Source: Candidatus Uhrbacteria bacterium (lineage in GTDB: Bacteria; Patescibacteriota; Patescibacteriia; 2-12-FULL-60-25). Taken from it: a stretch of 64,000 nucleotides of DNA. The notes beneath the pieces are model-generated. The model worked only from the letters and a program-made list of their open reading frames with translations. It was not told where the DNA came from and ran no database searches. Below are positions 40,510 through 48,702 of the stretch, piece after piece. Every line of letters starts with the position of its first letter. Within the stretch, counting starts at the first letter, position 1. The stretch is from positions 186,001 through 250,000 of the forward strand of contig JACRQE010000003.1 of assembly GCA_016222815.1 (NCBI GenBank), in the 5' to 3' direction. The position numbers and the translations under genes are program-made.

Positions 40510-43191
40510 ATGAAAAAAAACATTGTGCCGTCCGGCCATCCAAAAAACGAGGTCGCAATCGTCAAAACTTACGCCGACACCCTCCTCCAGACCATGCGGG
40601 AGCCGTTTTTGGTGCTCAATTCTAGCCTGAAGGCCGTCTACTTCAACAAACCTTTCGAAAGGCGTTTTCGTCTAAAACGGAAGAGTGTAATCGGAATCTC
40701 TATCGCCGAAATGGGTGAGCTTCGCTTCGCTGATTCCGAGTTCCTGAAACGATTAAGGCTGGTTTCAAAGACGGGTAAGGGTTTTGAGGCGTATGAACTG
40801 CGGTTGAAGTGCGGCCATCGGGGCAATTGCATTTTTAAGGTCAACGCCCGCGGCCTACGTCTCCCTAAAGACGCGCTCAAAAACATCTCCAGCGCCGCCG
40901 TCAAATTCGACGGGTCAAAGTTCATCCTGCTGGGATTCGAGGACATCTCCGAGAAGAAGATTTTCTCCGAACAATTCAGCATAACCGAAAGCCGCTTCCG
41001 TAAGCTCTTTGAGTCAGCCAAGGTCGGTATTTTGGTCCTGGATGCGCTCACTGGTGAGGTCCTGGATGTCAATGAACATTCCGTGAAGATGTTCGGTTAT
41101 CCTTTGCCTGAAGTGTTGGGCAAGAGGGTTTGGGAGCTTGAAGCCGTCAAGGACGTCAAACAGGCGAAAAATGCTTTGAAGCAACTGCAGAACAACAAAA
41201 TCGTGAGGATTCCGGACATGCCGCTTAAGACTAAGGATGGGCGCACTCTCCACGTCGAATTCGCCAGCAACGTCTACGGTTACAACCATCTCAAGGTCAT
41301 CCAATGCCAGCTGCGTGACATAACGGACAAGCTCCGGGCCCAAGAGGCTCTCCGCATCAGCGAGGAGCGCTACCGCAGGATTTTTGATGAAGGCGTTTTG
41401 GGCATGGCTATCTCGGATAGGCAGCTGCATTTCATAAAAGTCAACCGGCGGTTTTGCCGCATGTTGGGCTATTCTGAAAAAGAGCTGAAGAAACGCACAT
41501 TCAAGGACATTTCGCATCCCGCTTCCCTGGAAAAAGACATCAGGAACATCCGGTTGATGCTCGACGGCAAGAAAACGTCCTATCAGACCGTCAAGCGCTA
41601 TATCCGTAAGGATGGTGAAATCATCTGGGCCAATACCCACGTCAACTACATCCGCGGCGGAAACGGTCAGTCGGATTTTCTTCAGGCGTTGGTCGAGGAC
41701 ATAACGACCCAAAAAACTGCGGAGATAAAACTCCAGATTAACGCCGCCAAGTACCGCGGCCTGTACGATTCAATAAGTGATGGCATCGTGCGCTTCGATT
41801 TGCAGGGAAAATTCCTGGAATGCAACAGCAGCTTCCGAAAAATGCTGGGGTATTCGATGAAGAATCTGGGGAAACTGTCTTATTACCAGGTCACTTCCGA
41901 AAAAAACCGCAGCGCCCAGGACGCCCGTCTCAAGGAGCAGGTCCTGAAACGCGGCTATACCAACCTGTACGAAGAGAGTTTCATCAAAAAAGATGGCGGT
42001 GAGCTGTCATGTGAGGCCAAACTTTGGCTCACGCGCGATTCACAAGGAAAACCCGAAAGCGTCTGGGGAGTCATCCGCGATGTCACCAGGAGGAAGATGA
42101 CGGAAGCGGCTTTGCAATCGTCCGAATCCAAGTACCGCGGCCTGTATGACTCGATCAAAGATGGTATCGAGATGACCGACGTCCACGGCCGCTTCGTGGA
42201 ATCGAATAAAGCCTATCAGGAGATGCTTGGTTATACGGATAAGGAGTTGAAGAAAATGACTTACCACGACATTACTCCTGAAAAATGGCGGGATATCGAA
42301 CTCGATATACTCACGAACCAGCTCCTGAAGCAGGGATTCTCCGGCGAATACGAAAAGGAATATATCCGCAAGGATGGCACGGTTTTTCCGGTTTCCAGCC
42401 GCCTCTGGATGATCAGGGATGAAAAAGGCCATCCGATCGGTTCTTGGGGCATCGTCCGTGACATCACTGAACGCAAAAAGATCGAGCGTCTTAAGGATGA
42501 TTTCGCCTCCTTGGCCAGCCATCAGCTCCGTACGCCTTTGACCGGCACCAAGTGGTTGGTCGAGACCATCCAGGACGGTCAGCTCGGCCCGTTGACCCAG
42601 AAACAGAAAGAATATGTCGACAATATCTATCAGACCAACGAGCGCATGATCCAGCTGGTCAGCGACATGCTCGACGTCATCCATCTGGAGAGCGGAAAAG
42701 TGGCTTTTGCCCGCGAACCGGTCCCGGTCTGTGAAGTTCTCGATAACCTGATCGTCATGCTCAAGACTGCGGCTGAAAAAAGACAGGTCAAAATCGTGGT
42801 CGACTGCGGCCGCCTGCACTCGCCTAAGATAGTCGCAGATTCCAAGCGTCTCCAGACTGTCTTGGAGTGCCTGGTCAGTAACGCCATCGAGTATTCCCCG
42901 ACGGGTAAGGATGTTTTTGTCGAAGTCGTCGAAGAACCGGATACTGTGAGCTTCATCGTCAAAGACTCGGGCATCGGTATCCCCAAGGCCGAACAGGAGC
43001 ATATTTTCGAAAGGTTCTATCGAGCGTCTAATGCCAAGTCCCAGAAGGCGAACGGCACCGGCCTGGGTCTCGCCATCGCCCAGATGTTGGCCAAAGAGAT
43101 GGGCGGCTTGATTACGTTCAAATCAGAAGAGGGGAAGGGATCGGACTTCATCTTGCGCATGCCAGTCCGCGGACGCCCCAAGACCGATTGA
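40510..43191 (+). CDS. Multi-PAS soluble histidine kinase
   Basis: 893 residues, no membrane segment. About five PAS/PAC units occupy roughly 20-145, 155-280, 285-405, 410-530 and 535-655. The last two are near-duplicates (KYRGLYDSIxDGI ... YxEExxxKDGxEL/VFPVS.. LW..RD). HisKA lies near 660-725 (H-box ASLASHQLRTPLTG) and the ATPase domain near 770-885 (LVSNAIEYSP, DSGIGIPKAE, IFERFYRAS, GTGLGLAIAQ). It starts 8 nt after the sensor-less kinase and ends 5 nt before the last receiver, so all four genes form one operon. Confidence 0.92.
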   Translation: MKKNIVPSGHPKNEVAIVKTYADTLLQTMREPFLVLNSSLKAVYFNKPFERRFRLKRKSVIGISIAEMGELRFADSEFLKRLRLVSKTGKGFEAYELRLKCGHRGNCIFKVNARGLRLPKDALKNISSAAVKFDGSKFILLGFEDISEKKIFSEQFSITESRFRKLFESAKVGILVLDALTGEVLDVNEHSVKMFGYPLPEVLGKRVWELEAVKDVKQAKNALKQLQNNKIVRIPDMPLKTKDGRTLHVEFASNVYGYNHLKVIQCQLRDITDKLRAQEALRISEERYRRIFDEGVLGMAISDRQLHFIKVNRRFCRMLGYSEKELKKRTFKDISHPASLEKDIRNIRLMLDGKKTSYQTVKRYIRKDGEIIWANTHVNYIRGGNGQSDFLQALVEDITTQKTAEIKLQINAAKYRGLYDSISDGIVRFDLQGKFLECNSSFRKMLGYSMKNLGKLSYYQVTSEKNRSAQDARLKEQVLKRGYTNLYEESFIKKDGGELSCEAKLWLTRDSQGKPESVWGVIRDVTRRKMTEAALQSSESKYRGLYDSIKDGIEMTDVHGRFVESNKAYQEMLGYTDKELKKMTYHDITPEKWRDIELDILTNQLLKQGFSGEYEKEYIRKDGTVFPVSSRLWMIRDEKGHPIGSWGIVRDITERKKIERLKDDFASLASHQLRTPLTGTKWLVETIQDGQLGPLTQKQKEYVDNIYQTNERMIQLVSDMLDVIHLESGKVAFAREPVPVCEVLDNLIVMLKTAAEKRQVKIVVDCGRLHSPKIVADSKRLQTVLECLVSNAIEYSPTGKDVFVEVVEEPDTVSFIVKDSGIGIPKAEQEHIFERFYRASNAKSQKANGTGLGLAIAQMLAKEMGGLITFKSEEGKGSDFILRMPVRGRPKTD

Positions 43192-43196
43192 CCCAT

Positions 43197-43610
43197 ATGA
43201 AAAGGATTCTTATCGTCGAAGACGAAGTGTTTTTGGTCCAGGTCCTGCAGGATAACCTAGCATCCGCAGGTTATGAGATCGATACGGCACAGGACGGCGA
43301 GACCGCTCTCGAAAAACTGCGCGTCTGCTGCCCGGACCTCATGCTCCTGGATTTGTTGATCCCGAAAATCGACGGATTCCATGTATTGGAAACCGTCCGG
43401 AAAGACACCAGGCTCAAATCCATCCCCGTTTACATAATCTCCAACCTAAGCAGCGATACCGAAATCAAGCGGGCTTTGGATTTGGGCGCCGACGGTTATT
43501 ACATCAAATCCGAACACCCCATAAAAGAAATCGTGGGTATCGTCATCCAGCGGCTCGAAAAGGGAAAAATCGAAGAATGTCGGGAACCGCGGACTTGTCC
43601 CGGTGTGTAA
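43197..43610 (+). CDS. Single-domain response regulator
   Basis: 137 residues from ATG 43197; an in-frame TTG overlapping the kinase stop is less likely. Receiver: IVEDE, Asp52 in LLDLLIPKIDG, Ser in IISNLS, and Lys in YIKSE. A ~15-residue polar extension follows the receiver. Probable partner of the multi-PAS kinase. Confidence 0.92.
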   Translation: MKRILIVEDEVFLVQVLQDNLASAGYEIDTAQDGETALEKLRVCCPDLMLLDLLIPKIDGFHVLETVRKDTRLKSIPVYIISNLSSDTEIKRALDLGADGYYIKSEHPIKEIVGIVIQRLEKGKIEECREPRTCPGV

Positions 43611-43698
43611 TCGCTGTGGGGCACGGACCCATGAAATGTCGCTTTGAATACGGTCTCCTTTGACATTTTCGTCCCGCGTGTCATTCTTTTCTCGTTCC

Positions 43699-44286
43699 AT
43701 GGACCAATCCAATCCAGATGCTGATTTGGTAAAAGCCTATCTGCGCGGCGATGATGACGCGTTGCGTTTTTTGTATGAACGCCATATCCCGGGCGTCTTC
43801 AACTTCATTTCGCGCCTTGCTCCTCCCGAATTGGACGCCGAAGACATAGTCCAGGATGCTTTCATCAAAGCCTGGCGCAGTCTGAATCGATTCGACCAGA
43901 GTCGGAGTTTCAAGACCTGGCTGTTCACTATCGCCAAAAACACCTTGCTGGATCGCGTTAAGGCAAAAAAATCCATCCCGTTCTCGTTTTTGGATTCTGC
44001 GGACGGCGAGTCACCGTCCAATATCGAACCGGTTGACGGTCAGCCCTTGCCCGACGCCGCGCTCCAGCTCCTCGAATCCGACAAAGCCGCTTCTGATTTG
44101 TTGGATAAATTGGATCCAGGAAAGCGGGCGGTTGTGGTCATGCACGTCCTGGAAGACCTGTCGTTCCGCCAAATCGGAGAAGTTTTGGGCGAACCGATGG
44201 ATACGGTGAAAACGCGCTACCGCCGGGCAATCCAAGCGCTTTCGAAGCATCTCAAGGATATGCCTGGAACCAATAATCTTGGCTGA
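43699..44286 (+). CDS. ECF-type RNA polymerase sigma factor
   Basis: 195 residues from ATG 43699. Region 2 is at about 10-95 (LRFLYERHIPGVFNFISRL, DAEDIVQDAFIKAWRSL, FKTWLFTIAKNTLLDRVKAKK). Region 4 is at about 130-190 (LDPGKRAVVVMHVLEDLSFRQIGEVLGEPMDTVKTRYRRAI). It lies 11 nt before a membrane protein that starts with a cytoplasmic segment, the usual sigma/anti-sigma pairing. Envelope stress is a plausible input (inference). Confidence 0.92.
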   Translation: MDQSNPDADLVKAYLRGDDDALRFLYERHIPGVFNFISRLAPPELDAEDIVQDAFIKAWRSLNRFDQSRSFKTWLFTIAKNTLLDRVKAKKSIPFSFLDSADGESPSNIEPVDGQPLPDAALQLLESDKAASDLLDKLDPGKRAVVVMHVLEDLSFRQIGEVLGEPMDTVKTRYRRAIQALSKHLKDMPGTNNLG

Positions 44287-44297
44287 AATAAGCAAAT

Positions 44298-44771
44298 ATG
44301 AACCAAATCGACGCAGTTGAGCGTAAAAAAGATGAATATATGGCCGAAAGTCTCGAAAAGGCTTTGGCGAAAATACCAGCCAAACTTCCGCCCCCTGGCA
44401 TGTACGGGCGCATTCGGTCGGGTATAGACGCCGAGATCCAGCTCCGCAGCTTGCGGCGCAAGGCTTTTGGTTTTGCCTCCGGTTTTGTGGTTCTGACGGC
44501 TGTGGTCGCGGTTTTCTGGAGTGTCTTGGCTCAAGAACTCGCCCAATCGGCTTTCTTTGACTATCTGAAGGTGCTGTGGATGGATCGCGATGTGGTGGCG
44601 GCCAACTGGAGCTCGATCGGATCAAGCTTGCTGGAATCTTTGCCCGTGGTGAACTTGATGGTCTGGCTCCTGTTCTCGTTCTTCGGCATCGGTTTGGTCT
44701 GGATATTGGTCCAGACCTGGAGCAAGACGCACCCGCATAACGGCTCGAACCATCTGGCGATATATACCTAA
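44298..44771 (+). CDS. Probable membrane anti-sigma factor
   Basis: 157 residues. A ~60-residue cytoplasmic N-terminal part (EKALAKIPAKLPPPGMYGRIRSGIDAEIQ) has the position and size of an anti-sigma domain, without a zinc-binding HxxxCxxC. Two membrane helices lie near 55-77 and 113-140. The role is assigned mainly from its place right after the ECF sigma gene. Confidence 0.6.
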   Translation: MNQIDAVERKKDEYMAESLEKALAKIPAKLPPPGMYGRIRSGIDAEIQLRSLRRKAFGFASGFVVLTAVVAVFWSVLAQELAQSAFFDYLKVLWMDRDVVAANWSSIGSSLLESLPVVNLMVWLLFSFFGIGLVWILVQTWSKTHPHNGSNHLAIYT

Positions 44772-44774
44772 AAT

Positions 44775-45248
44775 ATGGAATCATCCAAAAAATCGAAAAT
44801 TATCTGGGGGATACTGATGGCTATCCTGACTTTGGTCATCCTCCTCGCGGTGTACCAGATCGGGACGATCATAGGTTTTCGACAGGCGCGTTTCGCCTGC
44901 CAATGGGGTGAGAAGTACGGCATCATGATCGGTATGCCTCTACATGCTCCGGGTTCCGGGCCTGGCGGGCCTATGTTCGATTTTCCGCGTCGCGGCATCC
45001 CGAGTCCGAATGGCGCCAACGGCATCGTGGTCTCCATTACAGGCCGCGGTTTCGTGGTCAAAGGGGATGATGGCATCGAAAAGACGGTCATCATCTCGTC
45101 CAGCACGCAGATGCGCAAAGGCGGTTCCGATGCCCGGCTGATCGATGTCCTGCCCGAAGACAGGGTCGTGATATTCGGCGCGCCGGATGACGCCGGCGAG
45201 ATAGTCGCCGGATTCATCCGGGTCTTTGACCACAACCTCATGAAATAA
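44775..45248 (+). CDS. Membrane-anchored protein with small C-terminal beta domain
   Basis: 157 residues: membrane helix about 9-33, a Gly/Pro-rich spacer (HAPGSGPGGPMFDFPRRG), then a ~75-residue beta domain (GIVVSITGRGFVVKGDDGIEKTVIISSSTQMRKG...DVLPEDRVVIFGAPDDAGEIVAGFIRVF) resembling DUF5666-like OB or beta modules. Three bases separate it from the anti-sigma candidate, so it is the third gene of that operon and may be the signal-sensing partner (inference). Confidence 0.65.
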   Translation: MESSKKSKIIWGILMAILTLVILLAVYQIGTIIGFRQARFACQWGEKYGIMIGMPLHAPGSGPGGPMFDFPRRGIPSPNGANGIVVSITGRGFVVKGDDGIEKTVIISSSTQMRKGGSDARLIDVLPEDRVVIFGAPDDAGEIVAGFIRVFDHNLMK

Positions 45249-45340
45249 CTGTTAAAGGTTCAGGTTAAATTTTCGGATAAGATTCGAATGAGAAACCGGC
45301 ATGGTCTCCCTTTAGTAAATTCGCTTATTTTCGTCAATAG

Positions 45341-45346
45341 TATACA
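45341..45346 (+). promoter_or_regulatory. -10 box 10 nt upstream of the helicase start
   Basis: TATACA ends 10 nt before the ATG at 45357, giving a very short leader. Confidence 0.35.
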
Positions 45347-45356
45347 CTTGGGCCAT

Positions 45357-46622
45357 ATGGGACAAACAACTCAATTACCTCCAGGTTTTTATGGTTTGGG
45401 CATTGCACCTAAAATGCTCGATATTTTGTGGAAGCTTAAGTTCAAGACACCGACGCCGATCCAGCAGAAATCCATCCCCATTGCCATCGAAGGCAAAGAT
45501 ATCATCGGCGTGGCGCAGACCGGCACCGGCAAGACGCTGGCTTTCGGCATCCCGCTAATCCAGCGCTTGGCCCAGGCCAAAGGCAGGGGATTGGTCATCC
45601 TTCCGACCCGCGAATTGGCGCTCCAGGCCGATGAAGTCTTCCAGCAAGTCGGCCGTCAAATCGGTCTGCGCACGGCCGTGCTCATCGGCGGCGCATCCAT
45701 GGGCATGCAGATCCAGATGATCCGCAAGAATCCGCACGTGCTCATCGTCACCCCCGGCCGCTTGATCGACCACTTGGAGCAAAAGACGGTCAATCTTTCG
45801 GATGTGAAGATCCTTGTTTTGGATGAAGCTGACCGCATGTTGGATATGGGCTTCGCGCCGCAAATCAAGCGTATCCTCCAGACCGTGCCTAAAGACAGGC
45901 AGACCATGTTATTTTCCGCCACCATGCCATCCGAGATTCTGAAAATCGCCAGTACCTATATGAAGCTGCCGGTCCAGATCGAGATCGCTCGTTCCGGCAC
46001 AACAGCCGAAAAAGTCACGCAGGAGCTTTACGTGGTCAAGAAAGATGATAAGTCTCGGCTGTTGGACAAAATCCTGTCCGAAAACCGCGGCTCCGTCTTG
46101 GTTTTTACCCGGACAAAGCATGGAGCCACGAAGATCGCCCGGACCATCCGCAATATGGGGCACACTTCGGCCGAAATCCACTCAAACAGGTCATTGAACC
46201 AACGGCGTGAGGCTTTGGACGGTTTCAAGAGCGGTAAATACCGCGTGTTGGTCGCCACGGACATCGCAGCCCGAGGTTTGGACGTCAAAGACATCGAACT
46301 GGTGGTCAACTTCGACTTGCCGTCACAAGCCGAGGACTATGTGCACCGCATCGGTCGCACCGGCCGGGCAGGACGCCCGGGTCGTGCCATCTCCATCGCC
46401 ACTCCAGACCAGCGCAAAGAGGTCCAGGAAATCGAACGCCTGACCCGCTCGTATCTCCCCGTCACTAAACTGCCGGAGTTGCCGGCTCCCCGTCCCCTGA
46501 TGGCCGAACAGCCACAGCCGTTCAGACCTTCAGGAGGTCGTGGCCAGTCCAGACCCGGCTCCCAATCTCGCCGTCCGTCTTCCGGCGGCCGCCCGCCGCG
46601 CCACTTCGGTCGTAGGCGCTGA
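45357..46622 (+). CDS. DEAD-box ATP-dependent RNA helicase
   Basis: 421 residues from ATG 45357. The motifs occur in order: Q-motif (FKTPTPIQQKSIP), I AQTGTGKT, Ia PTRELA, Ib TPGR, II DEAD, III SAT, IV LVFTRTK, V ATDIAARGLD, and VI HRIGRTGRAG. A ~60-residue basic Pro/Arg/Gly-rich tail (SGGRGQSRPGSQSRRPSSGGRPPRHFGRRR, residues only in short runs) is typical of RhlE/CshA-type helicases and binds RNA. Role: RNA remodelling in ribosome assembly or decay. Confidence 0.96.
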   Translation: MGQTTQLPPGFYGLGIAPKMLDILWKLKFKTPTPIQQKSIPIAIEGKDIIGVAQTGTGKTLAFGIPLIQRLAQAKGRGLVILPTRELALQADEVFQQVGRQIGLRTAVLIGGASMGMQIQMIRKNPHVLIVTPGRLIDHLEQKTVNLSDVKILVLDEADRMLDMGFAPQIKRILQTVPKDRQTMLFSATMPSEILKIASTYMKLPVQIEIARSGTTAEKVTQELYVVKKDDKSRLLDKILSENRGSVLVFTRTKHGATKIARTIRNMGHTSAEIHSNRSLNQRREALDGFKSGKYRVLVATDIAARGLDVKDIELVVNFDLPSQAEDYVHRIGRTGRAGRPGRAISIATPDQRKEVQEIERLTRSYLPVTKLPELPAPRPLMAEQPQPFRPSGGRGQSRPGSQSRRPSSGGRPPRHFGRRR

Positions 46623-46635
46623 ACTCATATCGCGC

Positions 46636-47016
46636 ATGGACAGGGATGAGTTCACAAGATGCGTCACAGATGCGTTAGACGAAATCACCCAGGATTTTCC
46701 TGGTGCATTGGAGAACCTGGCTGTCTGCATCGAAGAACGTTGCGGCAATATCCCCAAGAAGTCAGTCAAACTCCAGCGCGGCGAGACCCTCATGGGTTTG
46801 TATCAGGGCGTGCCGCGCACAGCCCGCTCGTTCAACGAAATCTGGATCATGCCGGATAAGATAACGCTGTTCATCCAGCCCATCCTGGCTGAAGCTAAGT
46901 TCGTCGGTCGTCCCGCTCCTGACATCATCCGTGAAGTCGTCTGGCACGAAGTCGGCCATCTCCTCGGCCTGGACGAAACCCGCGCCCGAGCCGCCGAAAG
47001 ACGGCGGCGGACTTGA
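46636..47016 (+). CDS. Zincin-like metallopeptidase family protein
   Basis: 126 residues. The HExxH motif is seen in VVWHEVGHLLGLDE, with the third ligand region downstream. The N-terminal MDRDEFTRCVTDALDEITQDFPGALENLAVCIEE matches the start of the small zincin_1 (DUF1025) family, usually ~120 residues. The ATG at 46636 is chosen on that basis; an upstream GTG at 46540 would overlap the helicase by 83 nt. The substrate is unknown. It is probably co-transcribed with the two genes that follow. Confidence 0.85.
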   Translation: MDRDEFTRCVTDALDEITQDFPGALENLAVCIEERCGNIPKKSVKLQRGETLMGLYQGVPRTARSFNEIWIMPDKITLFIQPILAEAKFVGRPAPDIIREVVWHEVGHLLGLDETRARAAERRRRT

Positions 47017-47018
47017 TT

Positions 47019-47270
47019 ATGCCCAAATGGTTCGTTTACATGGTCAAATGCCGGGACGGGACGCTCTATACCGGCATCACTAACGACCTTATTGCCCGAA
47101 TCGAGAAGCATAACTCGGGCAAAGGCGCCAAGTACACGCGGTCTCGGCGCCCTGTCGCGTTAGTCTGGTCCAAAACCGTCAGGACCGAATCCACTGCCCG
47201 GAAGCAAGAGGCCGGGCTCAAACGACTCGACCGAACAGCTAAATTAAAACTGATTGACCATGAAGATTGA
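47019..47270 (+). CDS. GIY-YIG nuclease-superfamily protein (UPF0213/YhbQ-like)
   Basis: 83 residues, a stand-alone GIY-YIG domain. It has FVYMVKCRDGTLYTGITNDLIARIEKHNSGKGAKYTRSRRPVALVW (read in parts), with the GIY-like Tyr-Met-Val, YTG, the Arg in ARIEKH, and the late Glu in RKQEAGLK. Homologues are small proteins of uncertain nuclease function. It overlaps the next gene by 11 nt. Confidence 0.9.
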   Translation: MPKWFVYMVKCRDGTLYTGITNDLIARIEKHNSGKGAKYTRSRRPVALVWSKTVRTESTARKQEAGLKRLDRTAKLKLIDHED

Positions 47271-48642
47271 ACTGACAGAACAATCCAAGAGGGCTTTGGA
47301 GCTCATGGACGGTGAAACACCATTTGTGTTCATTACCGGGCGAGCCGGCACCGGAAAGAGCACCTTATTGAAGCATTACCGCGATTCATGCGACCGGACT
47401 ATTCCTGTTTTAGCCCCGACCGGTGTCGCGGCCCTAAATGTCGGCGGCGAGACCATCCACCGTTTTTTTCGTTTCTCGCCAGAGATAAACATCCATTCTG
47501 CCAGGCGCAAAGGTGCCAACACAGACAACCCGATGTACGCGGCTTTGGACACGATCATCATCGATGAGATATCCATGGTCAGGGCCGACCTTATGGACTG
47601 CGTGGATGCTTTTCTGCGCACCGCCCGTCTGGCCGATAAACCGTTCGGGGGCGTCCGCATCATCGCCATTGGTGACCTGTTCCAGCTTCCGCCTGTCGTC
47701 ACCAAAGATGACCTGGCGTCGTTCGGCCAGATGTACAAAACCCCATACTTCTTTTCATCACGCGCCCTGCAGGAACTTCTGGACGCAGGTCAGGTGGCGT
47801 TTCTTGAACTTGATAAAGTGTTCCGCCAAAAAGATAAGAAGTTCATCAATCTCCTCAACGGTATCCGCGACCAAAGTATTTCTCCTTCAAATCTCGATGT
47901 ATTGAATGGCCAGGTCAAGCGCGGAGCTCTCCCCGAAGACGCCATCATCCTTACGCCGACGAACCGCGCGGCCGACCTCATCAATGACCGTCGTCTAGTC
48001 TCGCTTCTCTCGAAAGCGAAACGCTTCGAAGGGCACGCCTCGGGAGATTTCGGCGACCGCGACATGCCGACCGATTTGGTCCTCCGCCTCAAGCGCGGGG
48101 CGCGCGTCATGTGCATGGTCAACGACCCGGCCGGCGCTTATGTCAACGGCAGTTTGGGTTGGGTCAAAGGTTTCGAGGACGAAGATGTCTTGGTCGAACT
48201 GGATGATGGCCCCGTGGTGCGCATCGGTGAGCACGTCTGGAACCTGTTCCGCAGCAGCTTCAACGTCCGTTCCGGCCAAATCGAGCTCGAAAAGCTGGGT
48301 AGCTTCGCCCAGATCCCGCTCCGCCTGGCTTGGGCTATCACCATCCACAAAAGCCAGGGCAAGACGTTCGATCAAGCCGTTATCGACCTGGACCGCGGAG
48401 CCTTTGCCGCCGGCCAGGTTTATGTGGCATTAAGCCGCTGTCGCTCGCTTGACGGTCTGCGCCTTACCAAACCCGTGACCATGGAACAGGTCATTTTGGA
48501 TGATTGCATCTTGGACTTTTTGGCCGATATGCGCGGTGAAAGGGGAGGGAGGCTTGACCTATTCGGTTCCGCCGAATCCCACGGCATGGATATCGAAATT
48601 CCATCTTCGACCGATGCGGTCTACATCGAGGATCCGAATTAA
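47260..48642 (+). CDS. Pif1/RecD-like DNA helicase
   Basis: 460 residues, superfamily 1B. Walker A GRAGTGKST (residues 28-36), APTGVAAL, Walker B IIIDEISMV, motif III GDLFQLPPVV, motif IV-like TPTNRAAD, and near the end AITIHKSQGKTFD and YVALSRCRSLDGL, which define Pif1 and RecD2-type helicases. It unwinds DNA with 5'-3' polarity in homologues. The start at 47260 overlaps the GIY-YIG gene, suggesting coupled translation. A trailing ~35 residues have no family match. Confidence 0.92.
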   Translation: MKIELTEQSKRALELMDGETPFVFITGRAGTGKSTLLKHYRDSCDRTIPVLAPTGVAALNVGGETIHRFFRFSPEINIHSARRKGANTDNPMYAALDTIIIDEISMVRADLMDCVDAFLRTARLADKPFGGVRIIAIGDLFQLPPVVTKDDLASFGQMYKTPYFFSSRALQELLDAGQVAFLELDKVFRQKDKKFINLLNGIRDQSISPSNLDVLNGQVKRGALPEDAIILTPTNRAADLINDRRLVSLLSKAKRFEGHASGDFGDRDMPTDLVLRLKRGARVMCMVNDPAGAYVNGSLGWVKGFEDEDVLVELDDGPVVRIGEHVWNLFRSSFNVRSGQIELEKLGSFAQIPLRLAWAITIHKSQGKTFDQAVIDLDRGAFAAGQVYVALSRCRSLDGLRLTKPVTMEQVILDDCILDFLADMRGERGGRLDLFGSAESHGMDIEIPSSTDAVYIEDPN

Positions 48643-48643
48643 G

Positions 48644-48693
48644 CAAAACGCCCCGATCGCGCCACGTTCTTCGTGGTGGCCATCGGGGCGTCT
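48644..48693 (-). terminator. Bidirectional terminator between the helicase and kinase genes
   Basis: The outer stem 48648-48657/48682-48691 encloses an inner stem (48662-48666/48672-48676). Read on the minus strand it is followed by TTTTGCTT, so it mainly ends the kinase transcript. Confidence 0.7.
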
Positions 48694-48702
48694 AAAGTAG
48701 GT

